Positions 7,310-12,528 of a DNA stretch of 12,528 nt are shown here, one piece after another. Made by a program: the position numbers and the translations under genes. The notes below the pieces were generated by a model that saw only the letters and a list, made by a program, of their open reading frames with translations, had not been told where the DNA came from and ran no database searches. Source of the stretch: Chloroflexota bacterium (GTDB lineage: Bacteria > Chloroflexota > Limnocylindria > Limnocylindrales > CSP1-4). Each line of letters begins with the position of its first letter. Within the stretch, counting starts at the first letter, position 1. The stretch lies in NCBI GenBank assembly GCA_021785115.1, contig JAJYGO010000307.1, positions 1-12,528 of the forward strand, read 5' to 3'.

Positions 7310-7786
7310 CGCGCCCTCCAAGCACAGCAGTCGGCCGGGCCTCCCCGCGCCACGGCGCACCGGGCCCTGGAGCGCACCCTACGAGCCGGGTCGGCGGGCG
7401 TCAAATGGGGCCGCGACGACACGTCGGCTGTGCGCGACACGACACCCCGCGACGTATCGGTCGATGCTGCCGAGCGCAGGTCCGCGCTGCGTGCTCCGTT
7501 CCCATTCGGCACCCCCGCACGCCTTCGGACGGCTGTCCCGCTGGCGGCACGCCCCTTGCGGGAAGCACCCTCTCTTGGCGCGCGGTTCCGTCCGATGTGA
7601 TGCACCGGCGCCGGCGCCGCCTGCAGTTCTGCAACGAGAATGCAAGCTTGGCGGCGTTCTGCGGGCATGGGATGCTCCGCGCGTTGGGGAGGCATTGACA
7701 CGCGGCCCGCGTCCCGGTCGCCTGAGCCGCGTCGAGCCACTGGCGAGCCCGGCCCCTGTGTCCAGAGAGCGCTGGAGGGACACGCT
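7310..7786. other. Gene-free interval between divergent genes, with nested inverted repeats
   Basis: About 477 bases without a supported gene separate the propeller gene (minus) from the SHOCT gene (plus), so both promoters should lie here. A nested set of complementary segments is visible: TCGGACGG (7525-7532) with CCGTCCGA (7588-7595), inside it TCCCGC (7536-7541) with GCGGGA (7558-7563), and inside that GGCG (7543-7546) with CGCC (7550-7553). This could be a structured leader RNA on either strand, or chance in GC-rich DNA. A perfect TTGACA at 7695-7700 lacks a -10 at the expected distance. Several short frames are open but look like noise. Confidence 0.35.
7774..7779 (+). promoter_or_regulatory. 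Ribosome-binding site fixing a GTG start
   Basis: GGAGGG seven bases before GTG 7787 decides the start of the SHOCT membrane protein. The frame is open back to an upstream ATG at 7640, but the added residues are Arg/Pro/Gly-rich and lack any such site. Confidence 0.75.
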
Positions 7787-8773
7787 GTGGCTCGCATTCG
7801 CACGGTGACTGGCATCCCGGCCTTCCTCTTGCTCGCGGTCGCGGTGTACTTCGGCGTCGGCCTGATCCTTTCGTTTGTTGACTATGCGAGTCCCAACGAC
7901 GACGCGATCCTGTCGATCCTGCTAGCCATCGCCCTCCCGATCCTGCTTATTCGCGCCCGGCTGCAGCTGGACGCGACGGATCCCTTCCGGGTGCACGCCG
8001 GGGACGATGGCGTGGAGCTGTATCACGTGACGGGCCGCGTCGAGGGCGCCGGCAAGCTGGCCGACGTCCACGGCGGCGGTGGGGTCATCAGGGGGTCCCA
8101 CGTCTCCACCGACGCGTTTGGGAACGTCTACGGCGGTGGTGGCGGCGGCGTCATCAAGCCCGTCGAGACCACCGTCCACGACCAGTTCTTCGTCCACCGG
8201 TCCGACGGCTACGTGCACCCCGTCAAGCTGAAGGGGTGGGACGTCGCGGTCGCCGACGGCCACCTCGTCTCGGCGGTGTGGGCGAGCAGGGCCGCGGGCG
8301 ACAGCCCCTTCGTCGCGGTGCGGAACCACTCGACACGCGACTGGGCTATGGCCCCCTCGTCGCCGTTCAGCGTCATCCGGAGGAACCCGCTCACCCTCAT
8401 CGCGGTGATTGCCGTCGTTGGGCTGCTCCTCGCGGGGTACGCCGCGCAGCTTCCCGCGGACTCGAGGGCGCCGGTCTACGTCTACGTCTTTGGAGGTCTT
8501 GTCGTCGGTGGCCTCCTCTGGAACCGCCTCATCGCCCCTCGCTTCTGGAGGCGCTTCAAGGGGCGCGACGGCGGCCGGATCGCGGCGGCCCTCGACGCGA
8601 TCGCCGGCGCGGTGACGGCCGCGCCGAGTGCGCCCGCACCGGCGCCAGCTGCCGTGCACGCGGCAGCCGACCCTCGTGGAGCGCTCTCGGACCTGAGGCA
8701 GCTCCGCGAGGACGGTCTGATCAGCTCAGACGACTACGAGAAGAAGAAGCAGGACATCCTCGGGCGGATCTAG
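7787..8773 (+). CDS. Four-helix membrane protein with C-terminal SHOCT domain
   Basis: A 328-residue inner-membrane protein. Hydrophobic helices lie at about 11-31, 40-58, 202-220 and 229-248. Between the two pairs is a ~140-residue soluble region. It holds glycine runs (VHGGGGVIRG near 94-103 and YGGGGGGVIKP near 115-125), then QFFVHRSDGYVHPVKLKGWDV and HLVSAVWASR...FVAVRNHSTRDW, a beta-rich stretch I have seen in unnamed bacterial membrane proteins but cannot assign. After an Ala/Pro linker (about 275-295) the end, residues 296-328, matches SHOCT: L-x-x-L-x-x-L-x-x-x-G-x-I-x-x-x-[DE]-[FY]-x-x-x-K-x-x-[IL]-L. SHOCT domains often sit at the end of membrane or phage-related proteins and are thought to mediate oligomerisation or interaction. 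No enzymatic motif is seen. The gene stands alone between a divergent and a convergent neighbour, with 68 bases between its stop and the next stop. Confidence 0.82.
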   Translation: MARIRTVTGIPAFLLLAVAVYFGVGLILSFVDYASPNDDAILSILLAIALPILLIRARLQLDATDPFRVHAGDDGVELYHVTGRVEGAGKLADVHGGGGVIRGSHVSTDAFGNVYGGGGGGVIKPVETTVHDQFFVHRSDGYVHPVKLKGWDVAVADGHLVSAVWASRAAGDSPFVAVRNHSTRDWAMAPSSPFSVIRRNPLTLIAVIAVVGLLLAGYAAQLPADSRAPVYVYVFGGLVVGGLLWNRLIAPRFWRRFKGRDGGRIAAALDAIAGAVTAAPSAPAPAPAAVHAAADPRGALSDLRQLREDGLISSDDYEKKKQDILGRI

Positions 8774-8841
8774 TCCCGACCCGCGACACCGCCGGCCCTT
8801 CCGATCACGCGAGCTCAGGGCAGCGCGGGCAAGCCTGGCCT

Positions 8842-9645
8842 TCAGAGCCCGACCCGCTCCTCCCGCGGCGGCACGCCTCCCTCCGAGACGGCGGACCGGG
8901 CGCGACGCCAGCCCTCGGGCAGGAACATGGCGATGACGGCCGCGAAGGCCAGGACCTTGGAGGTGATGTTCAGGGCGTACGGGCCCGTCGATGAGGGGTA
9001 GGCGAACCCGAACAGCGCGGCCCAGGCGGCGAACACCAGGAGCATCGCAGCCAGCGCGACCAGCATCGGCCTGGTCATCCGGACCATCGGGGTCAGGGCG
9101 AGCACCGCGAAGGTCGAGACCTCGACCAGGAACAGGGGCAGGAAGAAGAGCAGGCGGTACAGGGTCGGGTCGGGCGGGATCGGCGGGTAGGTCCGCCCCA
9201 TAACGACGAGGTCGAACGGCAGCTCGAACAGCATGGGCGCCGCCGCTGAAGCCATGGCCGCGCTGGCGAAGGCAACGCGCAGCCCGCCTCCGGGCCGGTA
9301 GAACACGACGGTGAACACCGTGACGAAGGTCACCACCACGAGCGTGTCCGTGACCGGGCTGATCGGGTCGACCGGAACCGCGCTGAAGTAGCCGGGGTAG
9401 GCGGTAAGCGCCTGCTGGCCCTCGACACCGGCGCAGACGAGCAAGGTCAGGATCGAGAGGAGCCACAGAACCACGATCAGGGTCGTGATCGCGCGCCCCG
9501 GACGTCTGGCCGCCTGGGGCGCCTTGAGGCGCGTCGACAGGTAGGCGACGGCGACTGCGGCCACCAGGAGGAGGAGGGCGAGGGCGAGGGAGTCGGCTCC
9601 GCTGTAGCTGCTCCACGTCCCGAACTGCGGCTCGCCGTCTTGCAC
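8842..9645 (-). CDS. Seven-helix membrane protein, family not recognised
   Basis: A 267-residue integral membrane protein. Hydrophobic helices are estimated at residues 18-36, 52-73, 97-116, 120-140, 163-183, 190-213 and 225-244, with a basic loop (RLKAPQAARRPGR) after the first and a basic tail (WRRAR) after the last; by the positive-inside rule those ends face the cytoplasm. I see no transporter, kinase or enzyme motif. The segment ELPFDLVVMGRTYPPIPPDP between helices 4 and 5 is polar and proline-rich and probably faces outside. The start is GTG at 9645: it is the only in-frame start, since a stop lies five codons upstream. The upstream GGGG is a weak ribosome site. A 69-residue gene lies 96 bases upstream on the same strand and might share a transcript. 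Confidence 0.75.
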   Translation of the reverse strand: MQDGEPQFGTWSSYSGADSLALALLLLVAAVAVAYLSTRLKAPQAARRPGRAITTLIVVLWLLSILTLLVCAGVEGQQALTAYPGYFSAVPVDPISPVTDTLVVVTFVTVFTVVFYRPGGGLRVAFASAAMASAAAPMLFELPFDLVVMGRTYPPIPPDPTLYRLLFFLPLFLVEVSTFAVLALTPMVRMTRPMLVALAAMLLVFAAWAALFGFAYPSSTGPYALNITSKVLAFAAVIAMFLPEGWRRARSAVSEGGVPPREERVGL

Positions 9646-9741
9646 GGCCCCATGATCTCACGCGGTGCCGAGCGGCTCGCGTGCAAACGCCGGCCGAAAG
9701 TCGAGGCTCCCGGGACGCCATCTCCGTAGGACGAGGCTTCG

Positions 9742-9951
9742 TCAGTCCAGGTGCGGGTGCTTGCCGGTCAGCCGGTGGAACAGGCGCGTGACGGCGCCTT
9801 CCGGCTCACGCGGCGGGACGACGTCCGAATCCTCCGGTTCCGGTCGGTCGTGATACTCGTCCGACAGCGTCCTGATGGGCGTGGCGAGGGGCCGGCCAGG
9901 GGCGAGGAACGCGCCTGACCGCTCGACCTTGCGTCGCTCGCTGTCCCCCAT
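9742..9951 (-). CDS. Small hydrophilic protein, unknown
   Basis: A 69-residue protein with no recognised domain. The middle (SDEYHDRPEPEDSDVVPPRE) is acidic and proline-rich and probably disordered; the end (AVTRLFHRLTGKHPHLD) could form one amphipathic basic helix. Evidence that it is real: GGGAAGG three bases before the ATG at 9951, mostly G/C third codon positions, and a composition unlike the Arg/Ala noise of neighbouring frames. It lies upstream of the seven-helix protein on the same strand. Role unknown. Confidence 0.55.
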   Translation of the reverse strand: MGDSERRKVERSGAFLAPGRPLATPIRTLSDEYHDRPEPEDSDVVPPREPEGAVTRLFHRLTGKHPHLD

Positions 9952-10081
9952 CGCCCTTCCCTCGTCGTGTCGCTGTCCGCGCCGTCAGCATCGGGCCACG
10001 TGGAAGTGGTCGTTCTGCAGCCGCGAACGCGCAAGCCACGCGGGTCACCTCGGTTCAGCGTCGTCTCCGTGCCGCTCCAGG
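9952..10081. other. Short stretch without a supported gene
   Basis: No convincing coding signal is seen between the 69-residue gene and the XRE remnant. One plus frame stays open to a TAG at 10135-10137 (containing HVEVVVLQPR) but has no start with a ribosome site. The promoter of the small minus-strand gene should lie here; I cannot pick one out. Confidence 0.4.
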
Positions 10082-10262
10082 TCAAGATGCCGAAGAGCAC
10101 ACGCCTCGGTGTCGGCGAGAGGAGCGAGACTGCCTAGTCTCACTTCTCCAACGCATCTGCGCCCGCACCTCCGCTATGACGGCGTCGGCGTCGAGCCCGA
10201 GGGTCGCTGCCACCTCGAGGAACTCGACCACGTCGAGCCGCCGTTCGCCGCGCTCCCCGGGT
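10082..10262 (-). pseudogene. C-terminal remnant of an XRE-type (Cro/C1) repressor
   Basis: Reading the minus strand from about 10262 gives GERGERRLDVVEFLEVAATL followed by GLDADAVIAEVRAQM. This is the closing part of an XRE helix-turn-helix: the E-x-G-E-R-R-L-D-V-V-E-F block just after the recognition helix, then the final helix. The frame has no ATG and is closed upstream by a stop at 10301-10303, so the first ~40-50 residues, including the DNA-contacting helix, are missing. Downstream the frame runs past the expected end to a TGA at 10082-10084 through unrelated residues, so the original stop also seems lost. The 5' break meets the plus-strand HTH remnant at about 10261. The family call is from motif memory and is fairly secure; the loss of function is inferred from the missing start and helix. 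Confidence 0.65.
10126..10141. other. Perfect small hairpin GAGACT/AGTCTC
   Basis: GAGACT (10126-10131) pairs with AGTCTC (10136-10141) around the four-base loop GCCT. It lies within the read-through tail of the XRE remnant. It has no T-run; it may be a fossil terminator or chance. Confidence 0.3.
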
Positions 10263-10554
10263 CCTGTCGGCGCGCCACGGGCCGGGGGCCGCGTCCGAGC
10301 TCACCGAGGCGGGGCGGGGGCGGCTGCGGGAGGCCGCGTCGGGCCGGGTCGCCGAGGCGCGCGAGTGGCAGAGCACGCACGCGTGGCCGTCAGACCCGGG
10401 CGCGTTCGGGCGGGACATCCTGCCGAGGCTCGCCATTGTGCCGGTGCGCGACCTGGTCGAGGCGACGGGGCTGTCCGAGAACTACTGCCGGCGGATCAAG
10501 AAGGGGCTGGTGGTGCCGCACCCGATGTGGTGGGACCGGCTGGGGGAGATCTGA
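10261..10554 (+). pseudogene. HTH-module protein remnant, copy 1 (5'-truncated)
   Basis: A plus-strand frame open to the TGA at 10552-10554 encodes about 97 residues. First comes a charged helical part (LTEAGRGRLREAASGRVAEA, then REWQSTH), then AFGRDILPRLAIVPVRDLVEATG and TGLSENYCRRIKKGLVVPHP ending MWWDRLGEI. The second part is a compact helix-turn-helix that I recognise as a recurring C-terminal module in proteins of high-GC bacteria (pattern ILPxL..VP...L..ATGLS..YC..IR.G..VPHP..W); I cannot name the family with certainty. No start codon precedes the module in this frame and the sequence before about 10261 turns into the opposite-strand XRE remnant. So the N-terminal part is gone. A related, frameshifted copy lies at 11437-11594. 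Confidence 0.6.
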
Positions 10555-10578
10555 TGCCTGCACGGGGGCCGCCAGCAA

Positions 10579-11319
10579 TCAGCGGATCCGCTTCCAGTCG
10601 TTCTCGCCGGGGAGAAAGTCGAAAGCCTCGCCCTCACGCCCAACGAGATCACGCAGGAGGCCCGCCGCCTCGCGAAAGACGTCGGGGTCGGACGTCTCGA
10701 TGTGCGCACGGATCTCGCGGTCGGTCGATTTCAAGTGGACATGGAAGAGGGTTGGGCGACCACTCCGCGGGTGGAACAGGCGATCCTTGATCGCCTCCAC
10801 GAGCACTGACTTCAGGACCTCGGGGGCGATGGTCTGCACGAACATGAGACCCAGCCCGATGATGACCACCGGCGGCGGCAGCTCTGAGTACTGATCAAAC
10901 CATCCGGCGCTGACATTGAAATTGGCTTGCAGGGCCGTTAGTGCGCCGACGAGGTCGTCCTCCGAGAAGTTCTCGGAGTCGACGGCGAGCTGAATGGTTG
11001 GGAGGTCGCTTTCGGGATCCAACGGAAAGTCCTCGCGGCCGAATCCCACAGAGAACCCGAACCTGTCCGGCAGCGCCTCAAACACTTGGTCGTCGACCTC
11101 AACCTCGACCCATAGACCGAGCTCGTCGTCGGGAGTGCGTCGAAGGTCGGCTGCGACGATCCGCGCGTCCACATGCGTCCGATCGTCATGGTTCCAAGTG
11201 AGCGGTTCGCCAGGGGTCAGGCTCCCCGCCAACGACCGGATGTCGTCCTCAGAGAGGGTCCGCGAGCGTCCGGGAACAGGCCCGCTGGTGGCGAGGAATG
11301 CCGAGAACCTCTTGGCCAT
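10579..11319 (-). CDS. Prohead (S78) protease-like domain protein with membrane helix; possible conflict-system effector
   Basis: An intact 246-residue protein. The N-terminal ~100 residues resemble the HK97-type prohead protease pattern: EPLTWNHDD with His44, then a strand pair with DELGLWVEVEVDD, then RFGFSVGF with Ser90. In that family the NHD histidine and the serine of an S-x-G-F motif are catalytic and sit at a similar distance (family knowledge). A middle stretch (about 101-147) is acidic, followed by a hydrophobic helix at about 149-165 (PPVVIIGLGLMFVQTIAPEV). The last domain (about 190-246) has LFHVHLKSTDREIRAHIETS then DPDVFREAAGLLRDLV. Helix plus small alpha/beta end recalls effector-associated constant components, but only loosely. 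Size is smaller than typical phage proteases and no capsid or portal gene is near. The start at ATG 11319 has AGGA seven bases upstream and follows the stop of an HNH-like reading frame by 12 bases, as in an operon. GC is about 61% in the part counted, well below its neighbours, suggesting transfer. Confidence 0.8.
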   Translation of the reverse strand: MAKRFSAFLATSGPVPGRSRTLSEDDIRSLAGSLTPGEPLTWNHDDRTHVDARIVAADLRRTPDDELGLWVEVEVDDQVFEALPDRFGFSVGFGREDFPLDPESDLPTIQLAVDSENFSEDDLVGALTALQANFNVSAGWFDQYSELPPPVVIIGLGLMFVQTIAPEVLKSVLVEAIKDRLFHPRSGRPTLFHVHLKSTDREIRAHIETSDPDVFREAAGLLRDLVGREGEAFDFLPGENDWKRIR

Positions 11320-11326
11320 CTACCGT

Positions 11327-11330
11327 TCCT
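11327..11330 (-). promoter_or_regulatory. Ribosome-binding site between HNH remnant and protease-like gene
   Basis: Minus-strand AGGA seven bases before ATG 11319, lying inside the 12-base gap after the TGA of the HNH-like frame (11332-11334). The spacing fits translational coupling of the two frames. Confidence 0.5.
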
Positions 11331-11331
11331 G

Positions 11332-11472
11332 TCAGGACTTTGGTGAGGGTGGGCGTCCGATACAGAGGGCCTCGGAGTGTGGCTCGCCAATCCTCGCGCT
11401 CTTCGATCGGTTGCAGGGCTCGCACAAGAGCTGGACGCCTTCGGGCGGGACGTCCTGCCGCGGCTCGCGCAT
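11332..11472 (-). pseudogene. HNH endonuclease C-terminal remnant
   Basis: A 46-residue minus-strand frame from an ATG at 11472 contains VQLLCEPCNRSKSARIGE. This is the end of an HNH nuclease: the leucine-rich strand, the C-x-x-C of the structural zinc knuckle, and the N-x-x-K that follows the catalytic region. The H-N part upstream is absent. The residues before VQLL overlap the oppositely oriented HTH copy 2 (from about 11437), so the 5' portion of the gene has been replaced. The frame ends in TGA at 11332-11334, 12 bases before the protease-like gene; the two were probably once an operon. It could still be translated as a short peptide but cannot be a working nuclease. Confidence 0.6.
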
Positions 11473-11594
11473 GTGTCCGTCCGCGACCTGGTCGAGGCGA
11501 CGGGCTGTCCGAGAACTGCGTCCGGCGGATCAAGCGGGGGCAGGTGGTGCCGCACCCGACCTGGTGGGAGCGGCTGGGGGCGGCGGGTCAGTAG
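11437..11594 (+). pseudogene. HTH-module remnant, copy 2 (5'-truncated and frameshifted)
   Basis: This plus-strand segment matches copy 1 at DNA level from AFGRD to near the stop. The first part reads AFGRDVLPRLAHVSVRDLVEATG; then one base is missing relative to copy 1 (ACGGGCTG here, ACGGGGCTG at 10464-10472). The second part is read in another frame as GLSENCVRRIKRGQVVPHPTWWERLGAAGQ (split: GLSENCVRRIKRG, QVVPHPTWWERLGAAGQ), ending at TAG 11592-11594. The tyrosine of YC is also lost. No related sequence precedes AFGRD; instead the DNA belongs to the HNH remnant on the other strand. A working product is not expected. Confidence 0.65.
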
Positions 11595-11634
11595 CCCGGG
11601 CGGACGGGCGCGCCGGCCGGCCCGGGTCGCCGGG

Positions 11635-11679
11635 GGATGCGGCGGAGCGGCCGCGCTGGGCCGCCGCTCCGCCGCATCC
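11635..11679. terminator. 17-base-pair perfect hairpin between convergent units
   Basis: GGATGCGGCGGAGCGGC (11635-11651) is perfectly complementary to GCCGCTCCGCCGCATCC (11663-11679), with an 11-base loop. It lies 14 bases beyond the stop of the PxKF protein gene and 40 bases beyond the end of HTH copy 2, which point toward each other. Position and strength suit a bidirectional terminator, although no T-run follows on either side. Confidence 0.65.
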
Positions 11680-11693
11680 GGCTCGGGCGGCCC

Positions 11694-12528
11694 CTACTTC
11701 AGGCTGAAGCTGAAGTCGATGGTCGACTTGTCGTTGAGGGTGATCTCGTAGAAGTACGTGTACCCGGCCTTGAGGTTGGACGTGCTGATGTTGTAGATCC
11801 ACAGGCTGCCGGTCCAGCGGAAGGCGGTGTCCGGCGTCGTGGAGACGACGTCTGTGATGTCTCCAGTTTCGTTGCCCACGATCACCTTGACCATCGCGAA
11901 GCCGGTGACGACGCCGGGGGTGCCGACGAGGTTGCCGGACGCGTCGCAGACCACGAACTTGGCGGGGACGGTGCTGCCCTGCTTGAAGATGCTGCTGCCG
12001 TCGGTCTTGATGGGCGGCAGGATCTGGTGGCCGGGGGTGCCGTCGCAGGTCGTGCCGTCGGGCTCGTAGCCCGTCAGCTGGAGCGTCGCGCCGAACACGA
12101 CGCCGGCCGGGTTGCCGGCCGCGTACGTCTGGCCGTAGCCCTGCGTGGCATTGAGGCCCTCGACCGTGATGACGTTCGGCCCGACGACGAAGTCGGCCGC
12201 CGGCAGGGTGATCTCGTGGATGGTGTTGAAGGACGTCTGAGGCGCGGAGTTGGCGGCCATGACGCCCACCACCCCGACGCTGGTCCCGTTGACAAAGACC
12301 TCGGCGTCGTTGTCGGCCGCGATGTACATCGTCGCGTCCGAGGCGACCGGGAACGCGAGGTCGAACGTCTGGGAGAAGTACGCGGTGGCGGTGGTCGGCG
12401 TGGGCGAGCTGGCCGTGATGTCCGGCCGCCAGATCCACTCGGCGCCGGGGATGCTCGCGAGCGAGGCGCTCCAGGCGCTGCTGTAGTTGGTCCCGTAGTT
12501 GATCTCGTCGCCTGTGCAGCCGCTGGCG
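11694..12528 (-). CDS. Surface/secreted protein with beta-sandwich and PxKF domain, N-terminus beyond window
   Basis: At least 277 residues are visible, running in from the right edge. The first ~66 visible residues include CTGDEINYGTNYSSAW and WIWRPDITASSPTPT. Next comes YFSQTFDLAFPVASDATMYI and AADNDAEVFVNGTSVG, a pattern of galactose-binding-like or PA14-like sandwich domains that attach carbohydrate or ligands on cell-surface proteins. The last ~110 residues match the PxKF repeat domain: ILPPIKTDGSSIFKQGSTVP then AKFVVCDASGN, later FRWTGSLWIYNISTSNLKAG and YTYFYEITLNDKSTIDFSFS to the end LK. PxKF domains occur at the C-terminus of exported proteins in high-GC bacteria; their role is unknown. 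The stop is TAG at 11694-11696. A signal peptide and any further domains would be to the right. The protein probably acts on the cell surface or is released. Confidence 0.85.
   Translation of the reverse strand, partial: ASGCTGDEINYGTNYSSAWSASLASIPGAEWIWRPDITASSPTPTTATAYFSQTFDLAFPVASDATMYIAADNDAEVFVNGTSVGVVGVMAANSAPQTSFNTIHEITLPAADFVVGPNVITVEGLNATQGYGQTYAAGNPAGVVFGATLQLTGYEPDGTTCDGTPGHQILPPIKTDGSSIFKQGSTVPAKFVVCDASGNLVGTPGVVTGFAMVKVIVGNETGDITDVVSTTPDTAFRWTGSLWIYNISTSNLKAGYTYFYEITLNDKSTIDFSFSLK

Noticed and set aside
5903..7600. Plus-strand open frame of over 500 codons covering the propeller gene
   Set aside because: The translation is low-complexity (Gly/Arg/His/Val), with no start signal; the minus strand encodes a signal peptide and five Asp boxes.
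7695..7700. TTGACA as a promoter for the SHOCT gene
   Set aside because: The hexamer is perfect, but the sequence 16-18 bases later (TCGCCT region) is not a -10 element.
9965..10137. Plus-strand peptide containing HVEVVVLQPR
   Set aside because: It has no start codon with a ribosome site, and its end overlaps the tail of the XRE remnant and a hairpin.
10579..11319. Treating the protease-like gene as part of a prophage
   Set aside because: No capsid, portal, terminase, tail or integrase gene is visible on either side, so a prophage is not supported.
1..12528. tRNA or rRNA genes
   Set aside because: Scanning by eye for tRNA T-arm words and conserved rRNA words found none in intergenic regions.

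Overview
The window is GC-rich throughout (a hand count over 5221-5400 gives 132/180, about 73%), with strong third-position G/C bias, GTG starts and GC-rich hairpins. An F420-dependent-type NADP reductase, a GT87 polyprenyl-sugar glycosyltransferase, a PxKF-domain surface protein, an Asp-box propeller and a SHOCT membrane protein together suggest a free-living high-GC bacterium of the Actinomycetota or of a high-GC Chloroflexota lineage. This placement is inference; there is no rRNA or marker gene to settle it.

Left part (1-5919). A minus-strand sensor with three GAF domains and a GGDEF domain runs off the left edge. A degenerate GC-rich repeat stretch follows, then a plus-strand F420/NADP reductase-like gene. 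The next ~690 bases hold no gene but carry an unusual collection of short repeats: a 21-base doublet, a 16-base direct repeat, several CCGCACAA/TTGTGCGG-type palindromes and a 22-base tandem array. After this come a membrane-anchored or secreted protein with a probable OB-like domain and a GT87 integral membrane glycosyltransferase, both on plus.

Middle (5942-9951). A secreted Asp-box (BNR) beta-propeller protein on minus converges on the GT87 gene and is separated by a ~480-base gene-free stretch from a divergent SHOCT-domain four-helix membrane protein. A seven-helix membrane protein of no recognised family and a 69-residue hydrophilic protein follow on minus.

Right part (9952-11693) is the accessory-looking region. 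An intact minus-strand gene (10579-11319) of lower GC (hand count over 10861-11040: 110/180, 61%) encodes a protein whose N-terminal half resembles the HK97-type prohead (S78) protease pattern (NHD and SVGF motifs), followed by a hydrophobic helix and a small C-terminal domain. It starts 12 bases after the stop of an HNH-nuclease-like remnant and has an XRE-repressor remnant downstream on the same strand. Two partial copies of one plus-strand helix-turn-helix module (TGLSENYC...VPHP) lie on either side of it, one 5'-truncated and one also frameshifted. The 5' end of each minus-strand remnant meets one of these modules. The region looks like a decayed mobile or conflict island with one surviving gene.

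Right edge (11694-12528). The C-terminal part of a secreted protein with a carbohydrate-binding-like beta-sandwich and a PxKF domain, on minus, is separated from the island by a 17-base-pair hairpin. Much of the window (propeller, OB-like protein, GT87, SHOCT protein, PxKF protein) concerns the cell envelope or outside of the cell, but no multi-gene pathway can be reconstructed from it.
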